From the NCBI GenBank assembly GCA_004769085.1, contig DUDS01000015.1, positions 124,001 through 188,000 on the forward strand: a stretch of 64,000 nucleotides of DNA, given 5' to 3'. This stretch comes from Candidatus Melainabacteria bacterium SSGW_16 (lineage in GTDB: Bacteria; Cyanobacteriota; Vampirovibrionia; 2-02-FULL-35-15). Each line of letters opens with the position of its first letter. Positions within the stretch are counted from its first letter, which is position 1. A program made the translations under genes and the position numbers. This document shows, in pieces, positions 1-7,864 of the stretch. The notes beneath the pieces were generated by a model. The model was not told the DNA's origin and did no database searches. It was given only the letters and a program-made list of their open reading frames with translations.

Positions 1-1
1 T

Positions 2-676
2 TTAGGTCCTGAATATAGCGATAAAGATATCCTTAATGCTCTTGAATTACATGAAGTGGATTATTATACTCCAACTAACTTAGCTCTAACTATTGCAAAA
101 GCGCTTAGTAGAGGTAAGGTCGTTGCTTACTACAATGGTGCAATGGAATATGGACCAAGGGCTCTTGGACACAGATCAATTTTTGTTAGTGCAAAAGATC
201 CATTAATAAACCATACCTTAAATCTAAGGCTGCAAAGATCAGAGTTTATGCCTTTTGCACCAATAGTTTTAAAAGAATATGAAAACGATTATTTTTTAAA
301 CCTGGATCCAAAACATAACTGCACAAAATTTATGACAATCACTATGAATGTAACAAATAAAGCTCTGAAAGACATCCCTGCAGCAGTTCATATTGATGGA
401 ACAGCAAGATTTCAATCAATAACAAAAGAGCAAAACCCTATTATTTATAATATGCTGACTAATTACCATTTAATAACCGGTGTTCCTGCAGTTATAAATA
501 CAAGCTTTAATATGCATGAAGAGCCAATAGTAGAATCTCCCCAGGAAGCTATTGAATGCTTTAAAAAAGGGCATTTAGATATGCTAGTCATTGGTAATTA
601 TGTGCTTGAAAAAGATGAAGCTAACACTAGCGATAAAAGTATTGCTGGGTCAGAAATAACTACTGTTAAGGTATAA
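2..676 (+). CDS. O-carbamoyltransferase, C-terminal part (5' end outside window)
   Basis: C-terminal portion of a NodU/CmcH-family carbamoyltransferase. The reading frame is open from base 2, so the GTG at 56 is internal and the gene is cut only by the window edge. Visible family blocks are GPRALGHRSI in the first third and INTSFNMHEEPIVESPQEA near the end, both in the C-terminal domain. Family enzymes transfer a carbamoyl group from carbamoyl phosphate to a hydroxyl of a sugar or small molecule through a carbamoyl-adenylate. The following gene, 14 bases downstream, is a glycosyltransferase, so the acceptor is probably a glycan (inference). A full-length paralog lies on the other strand at 6042-7859. 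The family assignment is firm; the acceptor is unknown. Confidence 0.9.
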   Translation, partial: LGPEYSDKDILNALELHEVDYYTPTNLALTIAKALSRGKVVAYYNGAMEYGPRALGHRSIFVSAKDPLINHTLNLRLQRSEFMPFAPIVLKEYENDYFLNLDPKHNCTKFMTITMNVTNKALKDIPAAVHIDGTARFQSITKEQNPIIYNMLTNYHLITGVPAVINTSFNMHEEPIVESPQEAIECFKKGHLDMLVIGNYVLEKDEANTSDKSIAGSEITTVKV

Positions 677-690
677 TTTATAGCTTAATT

Positions 691-1902
691 ATGTTACCTG
701 GCAGTCATAAAAAACTAAAAGTCTTAATGGTAAATTACGAATTCCCGCCAATAGGCGGCGGCGGCGGTACCACGACAAGGTTCCTGGCAAAGTACATGGT
801 AAGACTTGGTGCAGATGTAAATGTAATCACTTCAAAGCCAGGAAAAGATGATTATATCGACCATCCTGAAGGATACAGAATTTATTATGTAGGTCCTACT
901 AAAAACAAACTTTCAGGCACACATATACCTGAACTAGCCCGATTTGCACTGACAATGATTTACTACTCAAAATCAGTATTGAAGACTATTCAGCCTGATA
1001 TTATTCATTGTTTTTTTACTTTGCCATCAGGAAGTTTTGGTTTATTCTGTAAAAAGTTTTGTAACATACCCTATGTGGTTTCCACTCTGGGAGCTGATGT
1101 ACCAGGATTTAGTATTGGTGACTGGAGGCTTGATGTTTATCATACTTTTACAAAATTTATTTCAAAATCTATCTGGGACAATTCTTCTGCTGTAGTTGCA
1201 AACAGCAAATCACTTCATGACACATGTAAAATATTTGCACCTGAAGATGATATAGGCATAATTACCAATGGTGTGGACACAGATCTTTTTTATCCACCAG
1301 CAAATAAAAAAACTACAAACGAAGTAAATATTCTTTTTGTAAGCAGGCTAATGCTTCAAAAAGGTGTTGATACTCTTATTAAATCCTGCAATGCATTAAA
1401 AGAAAGAGGAATTACAAACTTTAGACTAACCATTGTTGGTGAAGGACATTTAAAAGAAATGATGTTTTCACTGATTGATAAATTTAACTTAGGGAAATAC
1501 ATTGATTTTCTTGGATGGAGAGATTTAGAACAGCTTCCTGAAATTTATAGAAATGCAGACATTTTTATCCTCCCTTCTGTAATGGAAGGGATGTCCAGTG
1601 TAACTCTACAGGCTATGGCTAGCGGGTTACCTATTGTGGCATCCAGGGTAAAAGGATTTGAAGAAATATTAGAGGAAAATGTAAATGGATTTATGGCAGA
1701 TTACAAAAATGAGCAGCAGTTTGCAGATGCTCTTGAAAAGCTAATAAAATCGCCTGAGTTAAGGCAAAAAATGTCACAAAAAAGCATTGAAAAATCAAAA
1801 CAATTTTCCTGGGAAAGAATCTCAAGGCAGTATATGGAATATTATGAGAAGGCTTTAAATATCAAAAAAACAGAAAAAGAGTTATTATATTTAAAGAAAT
1901 AA
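691..1902 (+). CDS. Glycosyltransferase family 4 (GT-B fold)
   Basis: Predicted cytoplasmic retaining glycosyltransferase of 403 residues acting in surface-glycan assembly. The N-terminal Rossmann domain opens with a glycine-rich acceptor-side loop (FPPIGGGGGTTTRF). The C-terminal domain carries ILFVSRLMLQKGVDTLI and the donor-binding region ILPSVMEGMSSVTLQAMASG. In the usual E-x7-E motif the second Glu is replaced by Gln here, which is tolerated in some GT4 enzymes but could affect activity. It starts at ATG 691, 14 bases after the carbamoyltransferase stop, with no Shine-Dalgarno visible; a TATAAT (672-677) overlaps the previous stop codon. It converges on the methyltransferase at 1906 with 3 bases between them. 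Donor and acceptor cannot be inferred. Confidence 0.92.
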   Translation: MLPGSHKKLKVLMVNYEFPPIGGGGGTTTRFLAKYMVRLGADVNVITSKPGKDDYIDHPEGYRIYYVGPTKNKLSGTHIPELARFALTMIYYSKSVLKTIQPDIIHCFFTLPSGSFGLFCKKFCNIPYVVSTLGADVPGFSIGDWRLDVYHTFTKFISKSIWDNSSAVVANSKSLHDTCKIFAPEDDIGIITNGVDTDLFYPPANKKTTNEVNILFVSRLMLQKGVDTLIKSCNALKERGITNFRLTIVGEGHLKEMMFSLIDKFNLGKYIDFLGWRDLEQLPEIYRNADIFILPSVMEGMSSVTLQAMASGLPIVASRVKGFEEILEENVNGFMADYKNEQQFADALEKLIKSPELRQKMSQKSIEKSKQFSWERISRQYMEYYEKALNIKKTEKELLYLKK

Positions 1903-1905
1903 ATT

Positions 1906-2802
1906 CTATTTCTTCTTCTTTAAAGTCAGCACTATAGGTGTATGCATTCCAAAAAGATTTAAAATATTTGCTCCAATATTAGCCAAACCTAATTTTTGAA
2001 CTAAAGAAACAAGTGGTCTTATTGACTTAAGAGAGGCCCAGTCTGAATAATTGCCCGACGCTAAGCGTTTTTTAAAAATATTCTTACCCCAATCAAGTAT
2101 TTCAAAATTTTGGGAATTTATATTGTTTAGGATTTTTTTTAGAAATTGAGGACTTATAAGTTGCAAAGTATCAATATAATCAGGGTTTTGCCCTGTAAGT
2201 CTTGCATAAATTTTTCCAAGAAATTTATTAGTAATGCATGGCCAAAGTATCCCATAATGCCCTTCCCAGAAAGAAAAATAATTTGGAACAACAAACTGCA
2301 AATACCCGCCAGGTTTTAGTACTCTAATGGATTCACTTAAAACTTTTTCAGGATCCTGTACATGCTCAAGAACATTTGTAGAATAAATAAGATCAAATGT
2401 GTTGTCATTAAAATCTAGTTTTTCTGCTTTTCCACAGATAACCATATTATTTGGCAAATTGTATTCTTTAAGAAGAGAAAGTGATATCTGATTAAACGGA
2501 GAAAACTCATCCTTTGAAGGTTCTACACCATAAGCATCAATATCAAACCTTGTTCTTGCTACTATTAAAAAAGTACCTACTCCAGCTCCAACTTCAAGCA
2601 GCTTTCTTCCTTTCAATTCATATTTCTCAAATCTGTTTATTTCAGATTTTAATAACTCAATTTGTTCTATTGCTCTTTCAACAGTTAAAAACTCTTCTGC
2701 AATTAGTTTTGTGTCTCTTTTAAGCAAATCCGAAGTTGACTCATTTAAGGCAACAGCCAGTTTATTTAAAAGTTCAGGATCTTTTGAAATTAGTGTAGTC
2801 AT
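1906..2802 (-). CDS. Class I SAM-dependent methyltransferase
   Basis: A 298-residue Rossmann-fold methyltransferase of the Methyltransf_11 type. Motif I is LLEVGAGVGTFLI (about residues 67-80), the acidic post-I region is DAYGVEPSKDEF, and motif IV/post-IV is STNVLEHVQDPEKVLSESIRVLKPGG. An N-terminal helical extension of about 60 residues precedes the core. The substrate is unknown; among glycosyltransferases and carbamoyltransferases a sugar or lipid-linked glycan acceptor is likely (inference). Transcribed opposite to its neighbours, from the 277-base gap that also serves the methyltransferase at 3080. Confidence 0.88.
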   Translation of the reverse strand: MTTLISKDPELLNKLAVALNESTSDLLKRDTKLIAEEFLTVERAIEQIELLKSEINRFEKYELKGRKLLEVGAGVGTFLIVARTRFDIDAYGVEPSKDEFSPFNQISLSLLKEYNLPNNMVICGKAEKLDFNDNTFDLIYSTNVLEHVQDPEKVLSESIRVLKPGGYLQFVVPNYFSFWEGHYGILWPCITNKFLGKIYARLTGQNPDYIDTLQLISPQFLKKILNNINSQNFEILDWGKNIFKKRLASGNYSDWASLKSIRPLVSLVQKLGLANIGANILNLFGMHTPIVLTLKKKK

Positions 2803-2850
2803 TGGTTTATAAGAAATACAAGGATAATTCTATCCTGTTTAAGCATTACT

Positions 2851-2958
2851 GCAAAAAGCATCTTGCGCTCCGCATTTTTCTCCTCAACCCCTCCGCCCAA
2901 GAACTGACGGGTCCCCGTCGGGGCATTCGGAGAATAAATGCTACACCGTGCTTTTTGC
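2851..2958. repeat. GC-rich element bounded by a 10-bp perfect inverted repeat
   Basis: GCAAAAAGCA (2851-2860) and TGCTTTTTGC (2949-2958) are perfect inverted repeats, with AGCATT/AATGCT pairs close by. Inside lie nested palindromes: CTCCG (2891-2895) against CGGAG (2928-2932), and GACGGG (2906-2911) against CCCGTC (2914-2919), which forms a tight hairpin. The core is much more GC-rich than its surroundings. It occupies the divergent gap between two methyltransferase genes. It could be a remnant of a small palindromic mobile repeat or a structured RNA; no gene is visible in it. Confidence 0.55.
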
Positions 2959-3079
2959 CAGCTTATATTAAATCATTAACATTCTATACCTCACCTGTAA
3001 TTACAAGGTAAAAGCCAAAAAATATATAAACCACAAAAAGCTATAATAATTTACGTCTCTGCACCAAAAACATAAAGCA

Positions 3080-4150
3080 ATGAGAAGAAAAGCACTTAAA
3101 TACTTAGCCTGTCCGGAATGTAATTCTGATCTGGATTTGGAAGGAAATATCTCTGAATCCAACTCACACATAATGTCAGGCAAACTACAATGCAAAGCTT
3201 GTTCAAAAGATTTCCCAATTATAAAAGGTGTGCCGTTTTTTTGTCTGGATCCAAACAACAAGATCGTTGAAAAAAATAAAAATAATTTTGCAGACGAATG
3301 GATTTATTTTACATCAGTTCTTGATGAAAAGAATGAAAAACTTGCTAAGCATGAACTGGATAGTTACTTTCAACCACTAATTAATTACGATGAGCTTGAT
3401 AATAAAACCGTTCTTGATGCAGGTTGCGGGGGTGGAAGATTTACTTATGTAACCGGCAGAGAAACAAATGCAAAAGAAATATTTGGGGTTGACTTATCAA
3501 ATGCTGTTTTAAGCGCATTTAAGAACACAAAAGATAATGAAAAAATTACCATAATACAGGCTGATATTACAAAGCTGCCATTTAAAAAAAAGAGCATTGA
3601 TTTTATTTACTCAGTAGGAGTTTTACATCACCTACCTGATCCAAAACATGGTTTTTCTTCATTAGTTAAATTTCTTTCTGAAGAAGGTAAAATACTTTCC
3701 TGGGTTTATGGAAAAGAAGGTAACTCCCTTTACATTACATTTGCCGATCCTATAAGAAAACTTATCACTTCAAAACTTCCATTCTGGTTGAATCTATTTT
3801 TGTCGTTTGTAATATCTTTTATTGTTTGGATAATTATCTGGGCTATATATTTTCCTCTTAATATAATGCTTACAAGGAAGATTGCAAATAAAATTCTTCC
3901 ATTTAATGAATATTTTGGATTTTTCATGGAAAGAGGATTTGGTGATTTCTGGAGAACTGTAATAGACAAAATGATTCCAACAATTTCTTACTATATAAGT
4001 GAAAAAGAATTTAAAGACTGGTTTACTTCAAATAATTTAAATCACAAAATCTTATTCAGAAACGGGCACAGCTGGCTTGGAATTGGAGACATAAAAGGAA
4101 ACAAAAACCAGGTAAAAAGTAAATCCAACCTTGCTCAAAACAAAGTATAA
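3080..4150 (+). CDS. Methyltransferase with N-terminal Trm112-like zinc ribbon
   Basis: A 356-residue protein. Residues 1-55 form a Trm112/UPF0434-like zinc ribbon with two CxxC pairs (CPEC and CKAC) and the typical FPIIKGVPFF ending. A class I SAM methyltransferase domain follows: motif I LDAGCGGGRFTY, and VGVLHHLPDPKHG at motif IV. A strongly hydrophobic stretch around residues 235-265 probably anchors the protein to the membrane. This architecture is common in glycan and lipid gene clusters, where the substrate is generally unknown. Starts at ATG 3080 without a clear ribosome binding site. Its 3' end overlaps the convergent small gene at 4135-4293 by 16 bases. Confidence 0.88.
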   Translation: MRRKALKYLACPECNSDLDLEGNISESNSHIMSGKLQCKACSKDFPIIKGVPFFCLDPNNKIVEKNKNNFADEWIYFTSVLDEKNEKLAKHELDSYFQPLINYDELDNKTVLDAGCGGGRFTYVTGRETNAKEIFGVDLSNAVLSAFKNTKDNEKITIIQADITKLPFKKKSIDFIYSVGVLHHLPDPKHGFSSLVKFLSEEGKILSWVYGKEGNSLYITFADPIRKLITSKLPFWLNLFLSFVISFIVWIIIWAIYFPLNIMLTRKIANKILPFNEYFGFFMERGFGDFWRTVIDKMIPTISYYISEKEFKDWFTSNNLNHKILFRNGHSWLGIGDIKGNKNQVKSKSNLAQNKV

Positions 4151-4293
4151 ATAAACGGTGCAAGTGCTGAGCCTTCAGTAAAAACAATTAGTGCTCCTAA
4201 TAAAAGAAGAAATAAAATAATTGGTGTAAGCCACCATTTTTTTCTTGTCTTTAAAAAACCCCAAAGTTCAGAAAATATTGACAGACTAGCCAT
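4135..4293 (-). CDS. DUF5989 / SxtK-like small membrane protein
   Basis: A 52-residue gene, easily missed because of its size. The protein begins MASLSIFSELWGFLK, has a basic TRKKWWLTP stretch, one transmembrane helix (about residues 22-39), and ends GSALAPFIYTLF. This is the pattern of the DUF5989 family, which includes SxtK of saxitoxin clusters as I recall it. It starts 4 bases after the stop of the SGNH gene and closes an operon with SxtJ-like and SxtI-like genes, which supports the call. ATG 4293 is the only start that gives the family N-terminus. The family's function is unknown; it recurs next to carbamoyltransferases. Confidence 0.88.
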   Translation of the reverse strand: MASLSIFSELWGFLKTRKKWWLTPIILFLLLLGALIVFTEGSALAPFIYTLF

Positions 4294-4297
4294 ACGT

Positions 4298-5638
4298 TTA
4301 TTTTACTAAATTGTTCTTAATAAGAAAATTACATATGTTAAAAGCTAACTCCTGTGATAACTCACTGTTGTAATGATCAATATCCACATATAATGCCTTT
4401 TGCTTGTCCTGTTGAATATCAGCCAGCCAGAGAAAATCACTACCTAGTTTATCTTTAATTTCAGCCATTTTTTTATAACCAAACTTAGAATATGTAAATC
4501 TACCAAACCCTTCTTTTGCAAACCTGTGATATTTCAAATCATAGTTATATGTAGGAGCAGGCTGCCAGACAAAAAGAGTTTTTACACCAAATGCTTTCCC
4601 GGCATTCTCCATTAGTTTTTTATTTGCCAAATAACGGTTAATCGTATCATTTATTAAATCAGGTTTATTATATTTTTCTTCATTCAAATCAAGCGCTAAG
4701 TCAGAATGTTTATTATTCCCTCTTAATTCTTCTAATAATTTAAGTAAAGGTATCCTGAACAAAATACCACCACCTGTTTCAACAAAACGTGCCAGCTTGT
4801 CCGTATACAAGGGTTCATCATTGTAATAATAAAAATCATTAATACCATCAATAAAAATTGCTAAATCCGACATGTAACCATTTGAAAGTAATTTCTCAAA
4901 TAAAACTCTTTCCTGTGAAGAAAAATAATTACCTCTGCCAAAATTATAAACACAAACTCTTTTATTTCTTAAAGACAAACTTAAACATTGCTGAATTCGG
5001 GAGGCAATAGTATGGTCATCAGGAACACCATAATTAAATGTAGTTGAACCTCCAAAAAGAAAAATATTGAAATTATTAGTATCAGGCGGCCATGGACCCT
5101 GGTCTTTTACAATCCTAAAGCCATTTTCACTAACATTTACATATTTGCCTTTAAATGGTCTTTCTTTAAAAAGTGTATATGGTTCAAAAATAAAAGACCT
5201 AGACCATGTTTCCCAAAGCAGCTCATTTATTTCATCCGATTTCAGATAAGGATAGATTTTATCCAGAGGTTCGCTGTATTTCAAAAATATCTGATTCCTG
5301 TAAAAACCCAGATCCCTAATATTAAAATATAAAAACAGTCCGACATTTACTAAAATAAAAAGTATAAGGGTATTAAAAAGTATCATTGCAATATTTTTAT
5401 ACAGCTCAATACTATTTATAAAAAATTGTCTGTCAAATCTTGTAAAAATCAGAAACAGCCCTGAAACAATAAAAATTAAATCAGCAAGCCAGAATGGAAA
5501 CCGGTTATTAAATTCTGACAAGGAATATGAGCTAAGAAAGTTTCTAAGGATAAACTCATTAAATAAAAACCCAAGTATTATAAGTAAAACACCCAGAACG
5601 TTTTTAAAGCAAAAAAATGAATTAGTATTGTTTTTCAT
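4298..5638 (-). CDS. Membrane-anchored SGNH/GDSL-type hydrolase-like protein
   Basis: A 446-residue protein with three hydrophobic segments in the first ~105 residues (about 13-30, 50-66 and 87-105), followed by an extracytoplasmic SGNH-like domain. Block I is LFGGSTTF (Ser at about 198), block III is IDGINDF (about 262-268, the G-x-N-D consensus), and block V is DIDHYNSE near the C-terminus, supplying Asp and His. SGNH proteins with membrane anchors often add or remove acyl groups on exopolysaccharides. It overlaps the SxtJ-like gene by 17 bases, so the two are translationally linked. The role in glycan acylation is inference; the catalytic blocks are visible. Confidence 0.82.
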   Translation of the reverse strand: MKNNTNSFFCFKNVLGVLLIILGFLFNEFILRNFLSSYSLSEFNNRFPFWLADLIFIVSGLFLIFTRFDRQFFINSIELYKNIAMILFNTLILFILVNVGLFLYFNIRDLGFYRNQIFLKYSEPLDKIYPYLKSDEINELLWETWSRSFIFEPYTLFKERPFKGKYVNVSENGFRIVKDQGPWPPDTNNFNIFLFGGSTTFNYGVPDDHTIASRIQQCLSLSLRNKRVCVYNFGRGNYFSSQERVLFEKLLSNGYMSDLAIFIDGINDFYYYNDEPLYTDKLARFVETGGGILFRIPLLKLLEELRGNNKHSDLALDLNEEKYNKPDLINDTINRYLANKKLMENAGKAFGVKTLFVWQPAPTYNYDLKYHRFAKEGFGRFTYSKFGYKKMAEIKDKLGSDFLWLADIQQDKQKALYVDIDHYNSELSQELAFNICNFLIKNNLVK

Positions 5639-6038
5639 AACTTTCTTTATTTATATTCTCATTATTTCTTTTTATCCAGTAACTATCAGATTTATTATTG
5701 AAATTAATATCTAATGTATCTTGTCCTGATATCTTAAGGATAAGTCCTAGAGGAGTTATAACAAAATAAAATAAAATACCTAAAATAACCCTTGTTACAA
5801 AAAAACCAATTACTATTGCAAAAGTCATCCATATTTTATGTATTGGAAGAAGTGCAACAGGAGCAATTAAACCAAACAAGACAAGAAATATTGAAATTGC
5901 ATAAAAATATGGATAAAAGCTTTTGCTTCGTAAAAGAAATAAAGTAGCAAGCAATCCAAAAACTGCTCCTACGATGAGTCCAAACTCTCTGAGTTCTTTC
6001 CTGGTACTTTTTATTTTTCTTATTTCGTCTATAAGCAT
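5622..6038 (-). CDS. SxtJ-family membrane protein
   Basis: A 138-residue protein with three or four transmembrane helices between about residues 20 and 105, preceded by a basic cytoplasmic N-terminus (KIKSTRKELREFG) and followed by a hydrophilic tail. Size, the KELREFGLIVG start and the IHKIWMTFA segment match the SxtJ family, known from saxitoxin and many exopolysaccharide clusters, where it sits directly after a carbamoyltransferase. The same order is seen here, with a 3-base gap. Function unknown; a partner of the carbamoyltransferase in a membrane complex is a reasonable inference. Confidence 0.85.
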   Translation of the reverse strand: MLIDEIRKIKSTRKELREFGLIVGAVFGLLATLFLLRSKSFYPYFYAISIFLVLFGLIAPVALLPIHKIWMTFAIVIGFFVTRVILGILFYFVITPLGLILKISGQDTLDINFNNKSDSYWIKRNNENINKESYEKQY

Positions 6039-6041
6039 AGT

Positions 6042-7859
6042 CTAATCCAACTCAAACTCCCTAAGCCAGTCAATATCCTTATCAAGAGGTTTTTGTTCTT
6101 TTTTCTCAAGCAGAAAATTTTCCATAATTAAATAATCCATATTTGTTCTCATAAAACACAGATAAGCTTCTTCAGGAGAACATACTATAGGTTCACCTCT
6201 TACATTAAACGATGTGTTTATAATTACAGGACAACCATACTTTTCGTAAAATCGTGAGATAAGCTTGTGATACAAAGGATTATCATCCTTAGATACAGTC
6301 TGAACTCTTGCAGAGTAATCTACATGCGTTACTGCAGGAATTTTTGATCTTACAGAAAAGAGTTTATTTATGCCGTGTAGTTCTTTTTCGTTGCTAGTGA
6401 CATTATTTCTAACACTTTCTTTAACAGGAGCTACAAGCAGCATATAAGGACTCTCCTGGTTTAAATCAAAATACTCATCTGATTTTTCTTCGAGCACCGA
6501 AGGTGCAAACGGTCTGAAACTTTCACGAAATTTTATTTTCAGGTTCATTTCTTCCTGCATTTTAGGAGACCTGGCATCACCAATTATTGACCTTGCACCA
6601 AGAGCTCTGGGACCAAATTCCATTCTTCCCTGAAACCAACCTATTACTTTCTCTTTTGCAATTAAATCAGCTATAACTTCTACAATTTCATTGTCAGCAA
6701 GTTCTCTATATAAAATATTTTTTGTTTTTAAGAAATCAAGTATGTATTTTTTGTCAAACGCAGGTCCAAGGTATGAACCTTTCTGAAGATCTTTTCTGCT
6801 ATTTGTTAATCTTTTATTTCCAAGATACTGGTACCAGACAAAAAGTGCTGCACCCAGTGCACTGCCAGCATCACCACTAGCAGGTTGAACCCAAACCTCT
6901 TTAAACGGTCCTTCTCTAAGGATTCTTCCATTACCAACACAATTTAAAGCAACCCCACCAGAGAGGCATAAACTCTTCAACCCAGTTACTTTATAAGCAT
7001 GTTTTGACATACAAAGCATGATTTCTTCAGTAACATCTTGTATAGACTTTGCTATATCCATATAATGTTGAGTTAATTTTGACTCTGATTTTCTGGGTTT
7101 GCTTTCGAAAAGTTTATTGAAATTTTCATTTGTCATTTTAAGTCCGGCACAATAATCAAAATATTTCATGTTCAATTTAAAAGAACCATCATCTTTTAAA
7201 TCAATTAATTCTTTTAATATTAAATCTTTGTATTTTGGTTCGCCATAAGGAGCAAGCCCCATGAGTTTGTACTCACCGGAATTTACTTTAAAACCTGTAT
7301 AGTAAGTAAAAGCAGAATAAAGAAGTCCAAGTGAATGCGGAAATCTCATTTCATAAAGAAGTTCAATATTATTATTTTTTCCAATTCCAATGCTTGATGT
7401 AGCCCATTCCCCAACACCATCCATGGTTAAAATTGCTGCTTCAGTAAAAGGAGAAGGGAAGTATGCACTTGCAGCATGAGATTCATGGTGCTCAGGGAAA
7501 ATAATTTTCCCAGTATACCCAAGCTCTTTCCGGATTAAATTTTTCATCCAGAGTTTTTGTTTAATCCATAGAGGAATTGCTTTTATAAAAGACCTTATAC
7601 CAAAAGGAGCATAAGCCACATACGTTTCTAGTATTCTTTCAAACTTAATAAAAGGCTTATCATAAAAAGCTACAAAATCAAGATCTTTTACTGATATTTT
7701 TCCTTCCTGGAGACAGTAACTAATTGCATTTTCAGGGAATGCAAAATCATGTTTTTTTCGAGTGAATCTTTCCTCCTGTGCTGCAGCAATAATATTTCCA
7801 TCCTGCACCAGGCAGGCAGCACTATCATGATAAAAAGCTGATATTCCTAAAATGTTCAT
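6042..7859 (-). CDS. NodU/SxtI-family O-carbamoyltransferase
   Basis: Complete carbamoyltransferase of 605 residues, the usual length. The N-terminal Kae1/ASKHA-like domain begins NILGISAFYHDSAACLV and carries the metal-binding HHESHAASAYF motif. The C-terminal domain has EFGPRALGARSIIGD and INTSFNVRGEPIV. The reaction is carbamoyl phosphate plus ATP to a carbamoyl-adenylate, then transfer to a hydroxyl. I place the start at ATG 7859 because family members begin MNILGISA; a TTG at 7868 would add three residues and overlap the previous stop. First gene of the SxtI-SxtJ-SGNH-DUF5989 module. No other saxitoxin genes are present, so the product is more likely a carbamoylated glycan. Confidence 0.95.
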   Translation of the reverse strand: MNILGISAFYHDSAACLVQDGNIIAAAQEERFTRKKHDFAFPENAISYCLQEGKISVKDLDFVAFYDKPFIKFERILETYVAYAPFGIRSFIKAIPLWIKQKLWMKNLIRKELGYTGKIIFPEHHESHAASAYFPSPFTEAAILTMDGVGEWATSSIGIGKNNNIELLYEMRFPHSLGLLYSAFTYYTGFKVNSGEYKLMGLAPYGEPKYKDLILKELIDLKDDGSFKLNMKYFDYCAGLKMTNENFNKLFESKPRKSESKLTQHYMDIAKSIQDVTEEIMLCMSKHAYKVTGLKSLCLSGGVALNCVGNGRILREGPFKEVWVQPASGDAGSALGAALFVWYQYLGNKRLTNSRKDLQKGSYLGPAFDKKYILDFLKTKNILYRELADNEIVEVIADLIAKEKVIGWFQGRMEFGPRALGARSIIGDARSPKMQEEMNLKIKFRESFRPFAPSVLEEKSDEYFDLNQESPYMLLVAPVKESVRNNVTSNEKELHGINKLFSVRSKIPAVTHVDYSARVQTVSKDDNPLYHKLISRFYEKYGCPVIINTSFNVRGEPIVCSPEEAYLCFMRTNMDYLIMENFLLEKKEQKPLDKDIDWLREFELD

Positions 7860-7864
7860 GAGGA

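Noticed and set aside
2514..2723. 69-codon plus-strand ORF inside the methyltransferase
   Set aside because: Leucine/glutamine-rich shadow of the real gene on the other strand.
2802..3011. 69-codon plus-strand ORF across the palindromic element
   Set aside because: It reads through the GC-rich inverted repeat, has no ribosome binding site and an implausible composition; the repeat explains the sequence better.
4135..7859. Saxitoxin biosynthesis cluster
   Set aside because: Only the SxtI/J/K-type genes are present; sxtA and the tailoring genes are absent, and these three families are widespread in exopolysaccharide loci.
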